Source of the DNA: Streptomyces sp. CA-210063
Lineage (GTDB): Bacteria > Actinomycetota > Actinomycetes > Streptomycetales > Streptomycetaceae
NCBI RefSeq assembly: GCF_024612015.1
Contig: NZ_CP102512.1
Span: forward strand, 4,092,001 to 4,156,000
Reading direction: 5' to 3'
Length of the DNA: 64,000 bases
Shown here: positions 35,152 to 45,698 of the stretch, piece by piece
Layout of the letters: each line of letters starts with the position of its first letter
How positions within the stretch are numbered: the first letter of the stretch is position 1
The notes under the pieces: generated by a model
Seen by the model: the letters and a program-made list of their open reading frames with translations, nothing else
The model's database searches: none
Told to the model about the DNA's origin: nothing
Made by a program: the position numbers and the translations under genes

Positions 35152-36162
35152 CTAACCGGCCCGGTGCACCACCGCGTCGCACAGCTCCACGAGCGCCGCC
35201 TTCGCGTCGCACTCCGGCAGCGGCGCCAGGACGGCCCGCGCCTCCTCCGCGTAGCGGATCGTGTCGCGGCGGGCCTGCTCCAGCGCGGGGTGGACGCGCA
35301 GCCGGGCCAGGGCCTCGGCGTGGCGGGCGTCGTCGGTGAGGTCGGATGCGAGGAGCTCACAGAGGGCGATGTCGTCCGGCAGCCCCAGCCGCCCCGCCCG
35401 CTCACGCAGCCGCAGCACCGGCATGGTCGGCACACCCTCGCGCAGATCCGTACCCGGCGTCTTGCCGGACTCGTGCGAGTCGGAGGCGATGTCGAGGACG
35501 TCGTCGGCGAGCTGGAAGGCGACGCCGAGCCGCTCCCCGTACTGGGTCAGCACGTCGACCACGGTCTCGTCGGCGCCCGCCATCAGCGCGCCGAGCCGCC
35601 CGGCGACCGCGACCAGCGAGCCGGTCTTGCCGCCGAGGACGTCGAGGTAGTGCTCGATCGGGTCGCGTCCGTCGCGTGGCCCGGCGGTCTCCAGGATCTG
35701 CCCGGTGACCAGCCGCTCGAAGGCCTCGGCCTGGATACGGACGGCGTCGGGGCCGAGGTCGGCGAGGACGTGCGAGGCGCGGGCGAAGAGGAAGTCACCG
35801 GTGAGGACGGCGAGGGAGTTGTCCCAGCGGGCGTTCGCGCTGGGCACACCCCGGCGCACCTCGGCCTCGTCCATCACGTCGTCGTGGTACAGCGTGGCGA
35901 GATGCGTCAGCTCGACCACCACGGCCGAGGGCACGACACCCGGCGCGTACGGGTCGCCGAACTGCGCCGCGAGCATCACCAGCAGCGGCCGGAACCGCTT
36001 GCCGCCCGCCCGCAGCAGATGCTGGGCGGCCTCCTGGATGAAGGGGACCTCGCTCTTGGTCGCCTCGAGCAGACCCTCCTCGACGGCCGTCATTCCGGCC
36101 TGGACATCGGCTTCGAGAGCCTGGTCCCGCGCGCTCAGCCCAAACGGCTCGACGACGGTCAC
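35152..36162 (-). CDS. Polyprenyl diphosphate synthase (probable menaquinone side chain)
   Basis: 336 residues, the usual length of long-chain trans-prenyl transferases. GGKRFRP at 53-59, the first aspartate-rich motif DDVMD at 94-98, GGKTGSL, and the second motif DDVLD at 220-224 are all present. Small residues just before the first DDxxD (THLATLYH) favour long products, so heptaprenyl to nonaprenyl diphosphate for menaquinone is likely, fitting the complex I operon nearby. Start ATG at 36162 with AGGAGAACC upstream. A palindrome (36239-36253) lies about 77 bases upstream. Confidence 0.93.
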   Translation of the reverse strand: MTVVEPFGLSARDQALEADVQAGMTAVEEGLLEATKSEVPFIQEAAQHLLRAGGKRFRPLLVMLAAQFGDPYAPGVVPSAVVVELTHLATLYHDDVMDEAEVRRGVPSANARWDNSLAVLTGDFLFARASHVLADLGPDAVRIQAEAFERLVTGQILETAGPRDGRDPIEHYLDVLGGKTGSLVAVAGRLGALMAGADETVVDVLTQYGERLGVAFQLADDVLDIASDSHESGKTPGTDLREGVPTMPVLRLRERAGRLGLPDDIALCELLASDLTDDARHAEALARLRVHPALEQARRDTIRYAEEARAVLAPLPECDAKAALVELCDAVVHRAG

Positions 36163-36238
36163 GAGGGTTCTCCTGTCTGCTGACGTCTGCTGACGGTCAC
36201 GCGGTCACACGGTCGGTCTAGGTCGGTCTCACGGTCGA

Positions 36239-36253
36239 TGACAAAGTTTGTCG
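36239..36253. promoter_or_regulatory. Operator-like palindrome upstream of the prenyl synthase gene
   Basis: TGACAAAGTTTGTCG contains perfect 6-base arms GACAAA/TTTGTC around a single G. It lies 77 bases before the prenyl synthase start, where a repressor would act. The regulator is unknown. Confidence 0.45.
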
Positions 36254-36552
36254 ATCTGTCGCTGCCATCACCCGAGTCAGCGTATCCGGTCACCTTTCGA
36301 TCGCCACGAGCGCCCACGGCTTCGCCCCGAGTGGTATGGGACCGCATGCTCCATATTCTTGATCAACTGATACGCGCCGATATCCACCGACGCGCGTACG
36401 GCTCGGGCGCGCGACGGCCGGCCCCGAGTACCCGCCCCGCCCGCGGAGACGCCCGCCCGCTCCACGGTCGGCCGAATCGCTCCCCCGCACCCCTCCCTCC
36501 GACCCGACTTGACCGATTTGCCGCTTACTCATGATTTCGCCTGACTCCTCCC

Positions 36553-36566
36553 GTGAGTTGAGTCAC
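36553..36566. promoter_or_regulatory. Crp-type site upstream of the LysM/SLT gene
   Basis: GTGAGTTGAGTCAC matches GTG-N6-GNCAC exactly and extends to CCGTGA-N6-TCACGG. It lies about 250 bases before the riboswitch, so it could activate the transcript that carries it. The same pairing of Crp and a ydaO riboswitch is known for rpfA in S. coelicolor. Confidence 0.65.
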
Positions 36567-36799
36567 GGGCACTTCACACCTCACCCCCACACCACCCCAT
36601 CGACTTTCCCTTTGCGGTAGGCAAGTTGAGCCACTGCACGTACCCGCAGCAGACGGGCGGATCATGCCAAACTCAAGGTCAACTGGACCAACCCGCCAAA
36701 CCGGGACTTGTTCCGGTCGTGTGCTCTCGCATACGTTCACACCCCGTCCGGACGGACCGCCAAATCCTGCCGCCGCCCCGGACGCCCCACCCATTCACC

Positions 36800-36985
36800 A
36801 CTCATCCACGCACGGCAGGAGCGGGGGACCCAGGCAAGCCGCCGGTCCGACTTTCCCCAGCGGACCGGCTAGGGGTGAAGCCGAGCGCAGTACGCCCAGC
36901 GGACGCGACACGCACAGCGACCGCCGGGACGACGCGCACGGCCGGGCATCTCCAGCCCGAACCCGACAGCTCACCTCGCAGGCGA
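36800..36985 (+). promoter_or_regulatory. ydaO-type c-di-AMP riboswitch
   Basis: The leader shows the conserved ydaO blocks in order: GGCAGGAGCGGGGGACCC (about 36814-36831), TAGGGGTGAAGCCG (36870-36883), GGGCATCTCCAGCCCGAACC (from about 36944) and GACAGCTCACCTCGCAGGCG (36965-36984). It ends just before the ribosome binding site GGAGAGGAA of the LysM/SLT gene. In this class c-di-AMP binding turns expression off. Together with a muralytic gene this links turgor or osmotic state to wall remodelling. Exact ends are approximate. Confidence 0.9.
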
Positions 36986-37001
36986 CGGAGAGGAATCCGC
37001 C

Positions 37002-37730
37002 ATGCCCGCACGAGGCAAACACCGCCGTCCCAGAAGCAACGCGTTGACCCGTGGCGTCGTCGCCGCCGGAACGGGCGGGGCCGCACTCGCCCTCCCGCTC
37101 ACGGTCGCCACGACCGCGAACGCCGCCACCCCGGCCCAGGCCGCCACCTCCGCACAGTCGGCCCCGCAGTCCGCGCCGGCCGCGGCCAACCCGCTGACGT
37201 ACACCGTGGTCTCCGGCGACACGCTCTCCTCCATCGCCCGGAAGCACGGCACGAGCGGCGGCTGGCAGCGGCTCTACCAGGCCAACCGCGCGGCCATCGG
37301 CGACAACCCGGCGCTGATCCGCCCGGGCCTGAAGCTGACCCTCAAGGCGACGAAGTCGACCACCGCCTCGAAGGCCTCCACGGCCACGCAGGCGTCCGTC
37401 AAGACGTACGGGAACAACCTCGACGGCTGGATCCGCGAGTCGCTGGACATCATGGCGCAGAAGGGAATTCCCGGGTCGTACGACGGGATCCACCGCAACA
37501 TCATGCGCGAGTCGTCGGGCAACCCGCAGGCCATCAACAACTGGGACTCCAACGCCGCCGCGGGCATCCCCTCGAAGGGCCTCCTCCAGGTCATCGACCC
37601 GACGTTCGCCGCGTACCACGTGTCCGGCACCCCGTACGACCCCTACGACCCGGTCGCGAACATCACGGCGGCGTGCAACTACGCCGCCGCGCGGTACGGC
37701 TCGATCGACAACGTGTTCGGTCCGTACTGA
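37002..37730 (+). CDS. Secreted LysM - lytic transglycosylase
   Basis: 242 residues. Signal peptide at 1-42 (basic MPARGKHRRPRSN, hydrophobic GTGGAALALPLTVATTANA). LysM domain at about 66-115 (YTVVSGDTLSSIARKH, IRPGLKLTL) binds peptidoglycan. SLT-type domain at about 145-240 has catalytic Glu170 (IMRESSGNP), SKGLLQVIDPTFAAYH and ITAACNYAAARYGS. It cleaves glycan strands during growth or germination. RBS GGAGAGGAA lies 7 bases before the ATG, just behind the riboswitch, so translation or transcription is c-di-AMP controlled. A perfect hairpin follows the stop. Confidence 0.94.
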   Translation: MPARGKHRRPRSNALTRGVVAAGTGGAALALPLTVATTANAATPAQAATSAQSAPQSAPAAANPLTYTVVSGDTLSSIARKHGTSGGWQRLYQANRAAIGDNPALIRPGLKLTLKATKSTTASKASTATQASVKTYGNNLDGWIRESLDIMAQKGIPGSYDGIHRNIMRESSGNPQAINNWDSNAAAGIPSKGLLQVIDPTFAAYHVSGTPYDPYDPVANITAACNYAAARYGSIDNVFGPY

Positions 37731-37756
37731 GCCGTCGGCTCCTCCTTCTTCACCCT

Positions 37757-37788
37757 GTTCCCCTGGGCCGGCGGGCCCAGGGGAACAG
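37757..37788. terminator. Bidirectional 14-bp hairpin
   Basis: TGTTCCCCTGGGCC at 37757-37770 pairs perfectly with 37775-37788 around GGCG, followed by GTCGTT on the plus strand. It lies between convergent genes (LysM/SLT stop 37730, HAD stop 37815) and should terminate both. Confidence 0.88.
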
Positions 37789-37814
37789 TCGTTCAACAGC
37801 CGTTCAGTAGTCGC

Positions 37815-38621
37815 TCACGGGAAGAGCTTCTCCAGGACCACCGCGATCCCGTCGTCCTCGTTCGACAGGGTCACCTCGTCGGCGACGGCCTTGAGTTCGG
37901 GGTGGGCGTTGGCCATGGCGACCCCGTGCGCGGCCCAGTCGAACATCGGGATGTCGTTGGGCATGTCGCCGAACGCGATGGTCTCGTCCGGGGTCAGTCC
38001 GAGATGTTCGGCGGCCAGGGCGAGGCCCGTCGCCTTGGTGATGCCGCATGGCTGGAGTTCGACGGTGCCGGGCCCCGACATGGTGACCGTCGCCAGCGAA
38101 CCGACCGCCATGCGCGCCGCCGAGGCCAACTCGTCGTCGGACAGATAGGGATGGCGCAGCAGCACCTTGCTGATCGGCTCGCACCACAGGTCGTCCCGGC
38201 GCGGCACGCGTACGGCGGGCAGCGTGGGGTGCGGCATGAGGTAGCCGGGCTCGATCAGGGTGAGGCCGTCGACCCCGTCCTGGTCGACGGCCGCGTACAC
38301 CTGTCCGACCTCGGCCTCGATCTTGCCGAGCGCGGTCTCGGCGAGCTCCCGGTTCAGGGTGACGGACCAGAGCAGCCGGTCCGCGCCGGTGTCGTACAAC
38401 TGCGCGCCCTGTCCGCACACCGCGAGCCCCCTGCTGCCGAGGTCCTCCAGCAGTGGGCGGACTCTCGGCGCCGGCCGTCCCGTCACCACGAGGTGCTGAG
38501 CACCGGCCCCCGTGGCCCGCGCCAGCGCGGCGAGGGACCGGTCGGAGAGCGTGTCGTCACTGCGCAGGAGCGTTCCGTCCAGGTCAGTGGCGATGAGTGA
38601 ATATGCGGTGGGAGCGGCCAT
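37815..38621 (-). CDS. HAD-superfamily phosphatase, Cof type (HAD-IIB)
   Basis: 268 residues. Motif I DLDGTLL with catalytic Asp13/Asp15, motif II VVTGR, motif III Lys in CGITKATGL and motif IV FGDMPNDIPMF are all present, with the C2B cap of Cof-type enzymes in the middle. It dephosphorylates a small sugar phosphate or similar metabolite; substrate not predictable. The ATG at 38621 is chosen because the fold starts there; the longer frame lacks coding bias. Confidence 0.92.
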   Translation of the reverse strand: MAAPTAYSLIATDLDGTLLRSDDTLSDRSLAALARATGAGAQHLVVTGRPAPRVRPLLEDLGSRGLAVCGQGAQLYDTGADRLLWSVTLNRELAETALGKIEAEVGQVYAAVDQDGVDGLTLIEPGYLMPHPTLPAVRVPRRDDLWCEPISKVLLRHPYLSDDELASAARMAVGSLATVTMSGPGTVELQPCGITKATGLALAAEHLGLTPDETIAFGDMPNDIPMFDWAAHGVAMANAHPELKAVADEVTLSNEDDGIAVVLEKLFP

Positions 38622-38751
38622 GATCAGAGAATACGGATGCCGCGCCCCATCGGTTCGACACGAACCGGACGACGTACGGCACCTCGACGGCCACACCGGC
38701 CCCGTACGTCAACCCCCTTTTCCCGAACGCGGGTTCACCGGTGCGACCTGG

Positions 38752-38806
38752 TCCGCGCCCCCTGGAAACGGCCGCAGGCCTTGAAAGGGGCGCGGGGAAC
38801 TGCGCG
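38752..38806. repeat. Dispersed palindromic element, copy 5
   Basis: CCGCGCCCC around 38753-38761 pairs with GGGGCGCGG at 38787-38795; the right side continues GGAACTGCGCGAACAACC, the standard flank of this family. It lies between the stop of the FAD-oxidoreductase gene and the start of the HAD gene (both minus strand), so it may terminate the transcript coming from upstream of the HAD gene's promoter or simply fill the gap. Confidence 0.7.
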
Positions 38807-38869
38807 AACAACCCCCACGCACCCGCACCCCGCGACGCACCGCCTCACCGAGCTCGTCCCGGAACCGGC

Positions 38870-40072
38870 TCACCCATGCGCCGTCGCAAGATGCCGAGCC
38901 AACCGAGGCGAAGCGAACTCCGTCCCACACACGAACCGCATCACCGGCCCGTACGACGCCGCCGCCGGCAACCCCGTGAAGTACAGCCCCGGTATCGACG
39001 ACCGGAACCCGGCCCCGAGCACCGGCGTCCCCCGGCTCACCGCCAGCTCCGTACGCAGCTCGTGCCCGAGAAAGCCCATGGCCCCCAGGTCGACGCGATA
39101 CCCCGTGGCGGCGATGACATGGTCCGCGCCCCACTCCTCCGTACGGCCGTCATGCCCGCGCAGCACCAGCCGCGGGCTCCCGTCGATGACCCCGGCCCGC
39201 ACCACCCGCGCGACCTCCCGCGCCTCCACCCGCCCCTCGAACCGCTCGCGCAACCACCACGCGCCCAGCGGCCCGAGCACCCGGCGGACCAGGTGGTGCC
39301 GGGTGGCGGCGGGCAAGTACCGGTAGGGGTGCGGGTAATAGCTGAGCGCCCACAACGACCAGGCGCGTCCGAACGGCGACTCGGGGCGCAGCCTCGGCTG
39401 CTTCCACGGGGGTGCGCCGAAGGCCACGGACCCTCGCCCGCGCGCGGCGACCCGCACCCGTGCGCCCGCCTCGGCCGCCAGGACCGCCGTCTCCAGGGCG
39501 GACTGCCCGGCGCCCACGACGATCAGCTCCTTGCCCTGGAACCGGCTCAGATCGGGGTGCTGGGAGCTGTGCGAGACGGGCCCCGTGGGGGTGGGTCCGT
39601 CGACGGCCGCGGCCGCCAGCTCGGGCGGCAGATGCGCCAGCCCGAACAGACCGCTCGCCACCACGACGGCCCGCGCCGCGAACAACTCCCCCGAGTCCAG
39701 TTTCAGTTCGAAGCCGCCGCCCTTGCTCCGGTCGACGGACACCACCCGCACCCGCTCCAGCTCGGGCACGAGCCGCTGCTGGAACCACTCCCCGTACGAG
39801 ACGAAGGTCTCGACCGGGATGATGTCCTCGTCCGTGACGAGCCGCCTGATGCCGGCGGCGTCGCAGTAGTCGGCCAGGGTGTGGCCGCGCTGCGGGGCGT
39901 CGATGGTGGACGCCGCCGGGGTCGATTTCAGCAGCATCCCGGCGGGCATGTTGTCCCGCCAGCTGACCATGGGTTCACCGAAGACACGGACCGGAATGCC
40001 GTGCGCCCGCAGATGCGCGGCGGTGGACAGGCCGAACGGCCCGGCACCGATGACTGCTACCGGTTGAATCAC
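38870..40072 (-). CDS. FAD/NAD(P)-dependent oxidoreductase (flavin monooxygenase-like)
   Basis: 400 residues with two dinucleotide folds: GAGPFG at 9-14 for FAD and GAGQSALE at about 186-193 for NAD(P)H, plus ATGYR near the C-terminus. MVSWRDNMPAGMLLKSTP and LADYCDAAG resemble bacterial flavin-dependent N- or S-oxygenating enzymes and lysine/ornithine monooxygenase relatives. The product is unknown. It lies 71 bases downstream of the ATP-grasp gene in the same direction and probably modifies the same small molecule. Confidence 0.85.
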   Translation of the reverse strand: MIQPVAVIGAGPFGLSTAAHLRAHGIPVRVFGEPMVSWRDNMPAGMLLKSTPAASTIDAPQRGHTLADYCDAAGIRRLVTDEDIIPVETFVSYGEWFQQRLVPELERVRVVSVDRSKGGGFELKLDSGELFAARAVVVASGLFGLAHLPPELAAAAVDGPTPTGPVSHSSQHPDLSRFQGKELIVVGAGQSALETAVLAAEAGARVRVAARGRGSVAFGAPPWKQPRLRPESPFGRAWSLWALSYYPHPYRYLPAATRHHLVRRVLGPLGAWWLRERFEGRVEAREVARVVRAGVIDGSPRLVLRGHDGRTEEWGADHVIAATGYRVDLGAMGFLGHELRTELAVSRGTPVLGAGFRSSIPGLYFTGLPAAASYGPVMRFVCGTEFASPRLARHLATAHG

Positions 40073-40143
40073 GAAGTCCCTCCCCAGGACGCGATATGCC
40101 TACTTCGTGGGTTTCACGCGATCACCGCATGGGCGTCGCCCGT

Positions 40144-41466
40144 CTAGGGACGCACATGGGTGGTGCCGGGACGACCGATCCGGCTGGTCCGACCCGTCCG
40201 GCCGATCCGACTGGTCCGACTGGTCCGCCACAGCTGATAGAGATGCCTCGCACCCGGCCGTACGAAGCGCGCCAGCATCGTGAGGAACGGCAGCGGGTCG
40301 TCACCCGCGAACCACGCCAGCTCCGTACCGCTCGCGCGAGCCGGCGCGTGCGGCGTGGTGTACCCGCTGCGCCGGTAGGCGAGCAGGGCCGGCAGATCGA
40401 TGTTCTCCACGATGTACCGACGTCCGGCGAGCTGCTCCCCCTCCGGCACCGAACGCCCGGTCAGATCGAGATGCATGGCGCGCACGACGTCGATCCCGGC
40501 CTCGTTCTCGAAGAGCCGGAACTGCGCGCCCATCCGCGGATTGAAATCGAGCAGCTTGTACTGCCCGTCCCGCCGGTCGAACCGCAGATCGAGGTCGATG
40601 ACGCCACTGAATCCGATCTGTTTGATGAACCGCGCGGCGATGTCCGCGAGTTCCGGATTGTCGACGACATACGCGTTGGCCGTCATCCCCGCATGCGGCG
40701 GCCACGACCGCACCTTCACCCCGGTGAACATCGCCAGCGGTGTCGAGTCCGCGTCGAAGTACGCGTGCACGATCCAGTCCTCGGCGTCCTCCCGGGGCAG
40801 ATACTCCTGGAGAATCACCCCGGGCCGCTCGCCCCATCCCCGGGCGAGCCGCAACAGCCCTTCCCGGTCGGCGATCCTCGTCGTGCCGTTCACCGCGGGC
40901 TGCCGGCGCCGCTCGAACGCCTCCCGGTTCTTGGCCACCACGGGAAAGCGAGCCCGTTCCGCGAACCGCTCGACATCGTCGTACGACTGCGGAAAGGAAC
41001 TCACGGGACTGGAAATCCCGTGCTCCCCACACAGTTCATGGAGCCCCTTTTTGCTGGCGAGCCGCCGGGGCAACGTCCCGTCGACGCGAGGAAAGAGAAA
41101 TCGCTCCCCCAGCTCCTCCTGATGCTCGGCGATGAGAACCGCCGCCTCCTCATCCGTCGGAATGAGAACAGTCGGCCGCCCGATCTCCCGCCCGATGCCC
41201 AGCAGTCTGTCCACCAACCACTCGGGCTCCTCCGTCCCGGTCGTCGGCCACACGAAGGCCCGCCGCAGATAGCGCGAGACGGCGGCCGGTGTGCAACGGT
41301 CCTCCGTGATCGCATACATCGGCACCCCGAGCCGCCCCAGGCTGCGGATGGCTCCGACCCCACCATGGTGCAGCGGATAGTCACCGAACTTCACGACGAG
41401 CCCAGGAACGCCCCGGTCCACCGGTACCGGCGCAGCCCAAGAACCCCTGGCCACGGGTCCCCCCAC
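40144..41466 (-). CDS. ATP-grasp ligase-like protein
   Basis: 440 residues. N-terminal Rossmann part (VVKFGDYPLHHGGVGAIRSLGRLG) followed by an ATP-grasp core: RFPVVAKNREAF (ATP lysine), GVILQEYLP, then acidic metal ligands in VIDLDLRFDRRDG and LLDFNPRMGAQFRLFE. Such enzymes join a carboxylate to an amine or thiol through an acyl phosphate; substrate not predictable. The C-terminus ends in a repeat-like RTSRTSRIGRTGRTSRIGR tail encoded by a short degenerate tandem repeat at about 40165-40235. Paired with the downstream FAD enzyme. An ATP-grasp plus flavoenzyme pair could make a small modified peptide or amide. Confidence 0.85.
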   Translation of the reverse strand: MGGPVARGSWAAPVPVDRGVPGLVVKFGDYPLHHGGVGAIRSLGRLGVPMYAITEDRCTPAAVSRYLRRAFVWPTTGTEEPEWLVDRLLGIGREIGRPTVLIPTDEEAAVLIAEHQEELGERFLFPRVDGTLPRRLASKKGLHELCGEHGISSPVSSFPQSYDDVERFAERARFPVVAKNREAFERRRQPAVNGTTRIADREGLLRLARGWGERPGVILQEYLPREDAEDWIVHAYFDADSTPLAMFTGVKVRSWPPHAGMTANAYVVDNPELADIAARFIKQIGFSGVIDLDLRFDRRDGQYKLLDFNPRMGAQFRLFENEAGIDVVRAMHLDLTGRSVPEGEQLAGRRYIVENIDLPALLAYRRSGYTTPHAPARASGTELAWFAGDDPLPFLTMLARFVRPGARHLYQLWRTSRTSRIGRTGRTSRIGRPGTTHVRP

Positions 41467-41658
41467 GTGTCCCCCCTACCGGACCCGGACCCACCCCGTC
41501 CGCGTCCCCCACAGGACGCTAAGCCGGAACCTTCCACTCCGACCCTCCCCTATCAGGACATTACGAACTCTTTAGACACTCCCCGATCTCGTCACCGCCC
41601 CGTAACGTGTGCCGCGACCAGAGGTACGACGGAACGCACGAGAGCGAGGCAGCGCCCG
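41467..41658. other. Divergent promoter region, ATP-grasp gene / fahA
   Basis: 192 bases. An A+T-richer stretch, TCAGGACATTACGAACTCTT, at about 41552-41571 is the best promoter candidate. GAGCGAGG 10 bases before the fahA ATG is its ribosome binding site. No clear operator is seen. Confidence 0.5.
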
Positions 41659-42903
41659 ATGCCCCCCTTCGATGTCCCCGAAGGCGATCCCTTCGACGTC
41701 CCCGAGGGCCACCCCTTCGGTCCGCACAACCTCCCCTACGGCGTCTTCTCGCCCCCCGGCTCCGACGCACGCACGGTGGGCGTCCGCCTCGGCGACCATG
41801 TCCTGGACGCCGCCGCGGCCGCGTCCGCGCTCGGCTCCCCGTACGCCGCGCTTCTGGCCCACCCCACCCTCAACCCCCTGCTGGCGGCGGGGCGCACGGC
41901 CTGGTCGGACATCCGCCGGGCGTTGACGGCCTGGCTGACGGTCCCCTCGCACCGGGAGACGATCGCGCCGCACTTCCGCCCCCTCTCCTCGGTGACCCTC
42001 CATCTCCCCTTCGAGGTCTCGGACTACGTCGACTTCTACGCCTCGGAGAACCACGCCCGGAACGTGGGCAAGATCTTCCGCCCCGACTCTCCCGACCCGC
42101 TGACCCCCAACTGGAAGCATCTGCCGATCGGTTACCACGGCCGATCCGGCACGGTTGTCGTCTCCGGCACCGAGGTGGTGCGGCCGGCCGGCCAGCGCAA
42201 GGCCCCGTCCGACCCGGCGCCCGTGTTCGGCCCGTCCGTCCGCCTGGACATCGAGGCCGAGGTCGGTTTCGTGGTGGGCGTGCCGTCCCCGATGGGTCAC
42301 CCGGTAGCGTTGGGCGACTTCCGGGACCATGTCTTCGGGCTCTGCCTCCTCAACGACTGGTCCGCCCGCGATCTCCAGGCCTGGGAGTACGTCCCTCTGG
42401 GCCCCTTCCTCGGCAAGTCCTTCGCCACCTCGATCTCGGCCTGGATCACGCCCCTGGACGCCCTGGACGAGGCCCGCGTGTCCCCGCCGGACCGTACCCA
42501 CGCCCTCCTCCCCTACCTGGACGACTCAGCCCCCGACGTCGACCCCGGCGGCTACGACCTCCACCTCACCGTCGCCATCAACGGCCACGTCGTCTCCGAG
42601 CCGCCCTTCTCCACGATGTACTGGACCGCCGCCCAGCAACTGGCCCACATGACCGTCAACGGCGCCTCCCTCCGCACCGGCGACCTCTACGGCTCCGGCA
42701 CGGTCAGCGGCCCCTCCCCCACCCAACGCGGCTCCCTCCTGGAACTCACCTGGAACGCCCGCGACCCCCTCGACCTCCCCACCGGCACACGCACGTTCCT
42801 GGAGGACGGCGACGAGGTGACGATCACCGCATGGGCCCCGGGACCGACCGGAACGAAGGTGGGCCTGGGCGAGGTCACGGGCAGGGTTGTGCCCCGGGGC
42901 TAG
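41659..42903 (+). CDS. fahA: Fumarylacetoacetase
   Basis: 414 residues; last step of tyrosine/homogentisate degradation, hydrolysing fumarylacetoacetate to fumarate and acetoacetate. Key positions known from mouse FAH are present: DFYASENHARNVGKIFRP (metal Asp and catalytic His), DIEAEVGF (two Glu ligands), LLNDWSARDLQAWEYVPLGP (Asp ligand) and GKSFATSISAWITP. The N-terminus is odd: DVPEGDPF is followed at once by DVPEGHPF, an internal duplication of 8 codons compared with the single copy expected before GPHNLPYG. Monocistronic; converges with the VOC gene after 38 bases. Confidence 0.95.
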   Translation: MPPFDVPEGDPFDVPEGHPFGPHNLPYGVFSPPGSDARTVGVRLGDHVLDAAAAASALGSPYAALLAHPTLNPLLAAGRTAWSDIRRALTAWLTVPSHRETIAPHFRPLSSVTLHLPFEVSDYVDFYASENHARNVGKIFRPDSPDPLTPNWKHLPIGYHGRSGTVVVSGTEVVRPAGQRKAPSDPAPVFGPSVRLDIEAEVGFVVGVPSPMGHPVALGDFRDHVFGLCLLNDWSARDLQAWEYVPLGPFLGKSFATSISAWITPLDALDEARVSPPDRTHALLPYLDDSAPDVDPGGYDLHLTVAINGHVVSEPPFSTMYWTAAQQLAHMTVNGASLRTGDLYGSGTVSGPSPTQRGSLLELTWNARDPLDLPTGTRTFLEDGDEVTITAWAPGPTGTKVGLGEVTGRVVPRG

Positions 42904-42941
42904 CCCGCCGAGGGACGCGACACCTCGAGCGTGCGATCAAC

Positions 42942-43328
42942 TCACTCGCTGTGCACGATCTGGATCAGGTTGCCGCAGGTGTCGTCCAGGACCGCGGTGG
43001 TGACCGGGCCCATCTCCAGCGGCTCCTGGGTGAAGCGCACGCCGAGTCCGCGCAGCCGGTCGAACTCCGCCTGTACGTCGTCCACGGCGAAGGAGGTGGC
43101 CGGGATGCCGTCCTCGACGAGCGCGGTCTTGTACGGCTGCACCGCGCGATGGCCGGAGGGCTCCAGCAGCAGCTCGGTTCCGTCGGGATCCTCCGGCGAG
43201 ACCACGGTCAGCCACCGGTCCTCGCCGATCGGGACGTCGTGCTTCTTCACGAAGCCCAGCACATCGGTATAGAAACGCAGCGCCTTCTCCTGGTCGTCGA
43301 CGAAGACACTGGACAGGTGGATCTTCAT
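42942..43328 (-). CDS. VOC (glyoxalase/dioxygenase fold) protein
   Basis: 128 residues with two beta-alpha-beta-beta-beta modules. HLSSVFVDDQEKALRFYTDVLGF opens the first; metal-ligand candidates are His4, Glu at GTELLLEP and the later Gln/His near the C-terminus (LIQIVHSE). Single-domain VOC proteins of this type act as glyoxalase-like isomerases or bind antibiotics; the exact role is open. It starts 24 bases after the recQ stop and may be co-transcribed with it. Confidence 0.85.
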   Translation of the reverse strand: MKIHLSSVFVDDQEKALRFYTDVLGFVKKHDVPIGEDRWLTVVSPEDPDGTELLLEPSGHRAVQPYKTALVEDGIPATSFAVDDVQAEFDRLRGLGVRFTQEPLEMGPVTTAVLDDTCGNLIQIVHSE

Positions 43329-43352
43329 GGGGTGCGCCTTTCGTTCGGAGTT

Positions 43353-45488
<2,136 letters not shown>

Positions 45489-45635
45489 CGCCCGTCCCCC
45501 GCGCCGTACGTCCTGTGCCGCCCGTGCTTCCTCCAGCCCTTGCCACCATAGGCGCCCGCACCGACAGCCTCAGAGTTATCCACAGGCTCCACCCGTGCGG
45601 GTTCCGCCGCGCCCACACTCAGCGACCGGCGCATA

Positions 45636-45676
45636 CGGCGGGACCCGGCCCCCAAGGAGGAGACCGGGTCCCGTCG
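45636..45676. terminator. Terminator of the nuo operon
   Basis: CGGCGGGACCCGG at 45636-45648 pairs with CCGGGTCCCGTCG at 45664-45676 (one mismatch) around 15 bases. It lies 22 bases past the nuoN stop on the minus strand, the right place to end the 16-kb operon transcript. Confidence 0.8.
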
Positions 45677-45698
45677 AATCCGCGGGCGGGGTGGAGCG

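Larger units (their letters stand above)
36163..37001. other. 839-bp divergent regulatory region
   Basis: No gene is supported. From left to right: promoter side of the prenyl synthase gene with the palindrome at 36239-36253; an A+T-richer stretch at about 36340-36390 with CATATTCTTGATCAAC; a Crp-type site at 36553-36566; then about 230 bases that should contain the promoter of the LysM/SLT gene; and the c-di-AMP riboswitch from about 36800 to 36985. Confidence 0.7.
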
